DNA from: Kangiellaceae bacterium
GTDB lineage: Bacteria; Pseudomonadota; Gammaproteobacteria; Enterobacterales; Kangiellaceae
Assembly (NCBI GenBank): GCA_030148365.1
Contig: JASBTO010000135.1
Span: 1 to 6,590, forward strand
Direction of reading: 5' to 3'
Length of the DNA stretch: 6,590 nt
Positions 5,763-6,590 of the stretch are shown here, piece by piece. Both the position numbers and the translations under genes were made by a program. How positions within the stretch are numbered: the first letter of the stretch is position 1; each line of letters begins with the position of its first letter. Under the pieces are notes generated by a model. That model made no database searches, was not told where the DNA came from, and worked only from the letters and a program-made list of their open reading frames with translations.

Positions 5763-6590
5763 CTAATCAGCCGGTAATGGCGGCACTGGCTCGCCTCTCC
5801 GGGCATAGAAGTCGTCAACAAAGGCGGACAATGTACCCGTTTCAATTGCCTCGCGCAATCCGGACATCAGCCGCTGGTAATAGCGTAAATTGTGGATACT
5901 GTTCAGCTTGGCACCGAGCATTTCACCGCACTTGTCGAGATGGTGCAGGTAGGCCCGGCTGAAATTCTGACAGGTATAGCAATCACAATCCGGGTCCACC
6001 GGCCCGGTATCCTTCTTATGGGGACTGTTCCTGAGTCTTACAACGCCTGTGGTGGTAAAAAGATGGGCATTGCGCGCATTGCGGGTCGGCATGACGCAAT
6101 CGAACATGTCGACGCCCCGGCGCACCGCCTCGACGATATCCTCGGGCTTGCCGACGCCCATCAGGTAACGGGGCTTGTCTTTTGGCATCTCCGGCGCCAG
6201 ATGATCGAGCACTTTGAGCATTTCGTCCTTGGGTTCCCCCACCGACAGGCCGCCGATGGCATAGCCGTCAAAACCGATCCCGGTCAGGCCTTCGAGGGAC
6301 TCACGGCGCAACTCGGGATACATGCCGCCCTGGACAATACCGAACAGCGCCGCCGGATTGCCCTCATGCGCCGTCTTTGAACGCTGGGCCCAGCGCAGGG
6401 ACAGTTCCATGGAGTCCCGGGCCTGCTCGATCGTGGCCGGGTAAGGCGTACATTCATCGAAAATCATGACAATGTCGGAACCGAGATCCCGCTGCACCTG
6501 CATGGCCTCTTCCGGCCCGAGGAATACCTTGTCGCCGTTGACGGGTGAGCGGAAAGTCACGCCTTCCTCGGTGATCTTGCGCAGATCGCC
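5763..6590 (-). CDS. tgt: tRNA-guanine transglycosylase (queuine tRNA-ribosyltransferase), C-terminal part (partial)
   Basis: Tgt swaps guanine 34 of tRNAs with GUN anticodons (Asp, Asn, His, Tyr) for the precursor preQ1 in queuosine synthesis. The reading frame is open to the right edge (GDLRKITEEGVTFRSP at the edge). The GTG at 6560 is internal Val, not the start. The 275 residues present correspond to about E. coli residue 99 to the C-terminus of the 375-residue enzyme; the N-terminal quarter, with the general-base aspartate (D89 in E. coli), is outside the window. Visible are FDECTPYP (substrate-binding Asp), FGIVQGG, GGLSVGE and DMFDCVMPTRNARN, which holds the catalytic nucleophile Asp (codon 6099-6101, E. 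coli D264). The zinc site CDCYTC plus the His of SIHNLRYYQR (E. coli C302, C304, C307, H333) is also complete. All catalytic features in this part are intact. It ends 15 bp before yajC, the standard gammaproteobacterial arrangement. Confidence 0.98.
   Translation of the reverse strand, partial: GDLRKITEEGVTFRSPVNGDKVFLGPEEAMQVQRDLGSDIVMIFDECTPYPATIEQARDSMELSLRWAQRSKTAHEGNPAALFGIVQGGMYPELRRESLEGLTGIGFDGYAIGGLSVGEPKDEMLKVLDHLAPEMPKDKPRYLMGVGKPEDIVEAVRRGVDMFDCVMPTRNARNAHLFTTTGVVRLRNSPHKKDTGPVDPDCDCYTCQNFSRAYLHHLDKCGEMLGAKLNSIHNLRYYQRLMSGLREAIETGTLSAFVDDFYARRGEPVPPLPAD

Noticed and set aside
6558..6560. GTG codon as the start of tgt
   Set aside because: The frame continues upstream to the window edge as GDLRKITEEGVTF, which matches Tgt sequence, so the GTG is an internal valine and the gene is simply cut by the window.

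Overview
The window looks like ordinary chromosomal sequence from a gammaproteobacterium. The order tgt-yajC-secD-secF, all reading leftward on the minus strand, is the classical proteobacterial arrangement. The Tgt, YajC, SecD and SecF sequences resemble the E. coli proteins as I remember them, motif for motif. Base composition is moderately GC-rich by eye. The genus cannot be fixed from this sequence. The genes downstream of secF (MscS-like channel, SIMPL protein, OPT transporter) differ from the usual enterobacterial order, and an environmental or marine gammaproteobacterium is only a guess.

Layout, in the direction of transcription (right to left). Partial tgt (queuosine tRNA modification) runs off the right edge. 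After 15 bp comes yajC. A 65-bp gap holding a strong hairpin separates yajC from secD. secD and secF are 9 bp apart, with the secF ribosome-binding site overlapping the secD stop codon. After 24 bp comes an MscS-family mechanosensitive channel gene. A 149-bp gap then carries three inverted repeats: a compound hairpin just past the channel stop codon, a second hairpin, and a 16-bp perfect dyad that contains a good -10-like hexamer. Next is a membrane-anchored SIMPL (DUF541) protein. A further 89-bp gap has a weak candidate promoter and leads to the first 109 codons of an OPT-family transporter, which leaves the window at the left edge.

How they work together: YajC, SecD and SecF form the accessory complex of the SecYEG translocon and use the proton gradient to help pull secreted proteins across the inner membrane. 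Tgt is a traditional but functionally separate operon partner. The channel is close enough to secF to be co-transcribed. The SIMPL and OPT genes probably start new transcription units, because the gaps before them are larger and hold structured or promoter-like sequence. All seven genes are on the minus strand, no gap longer than 149 bp lacks a gene, and I see no RNA genes, mobile elements, CRISPR arrays or transferred islands. I did not find a convincing undescribed system. The most interesting items are the intergenic inverted repeats and the sec-linked mechanosensitive channel.
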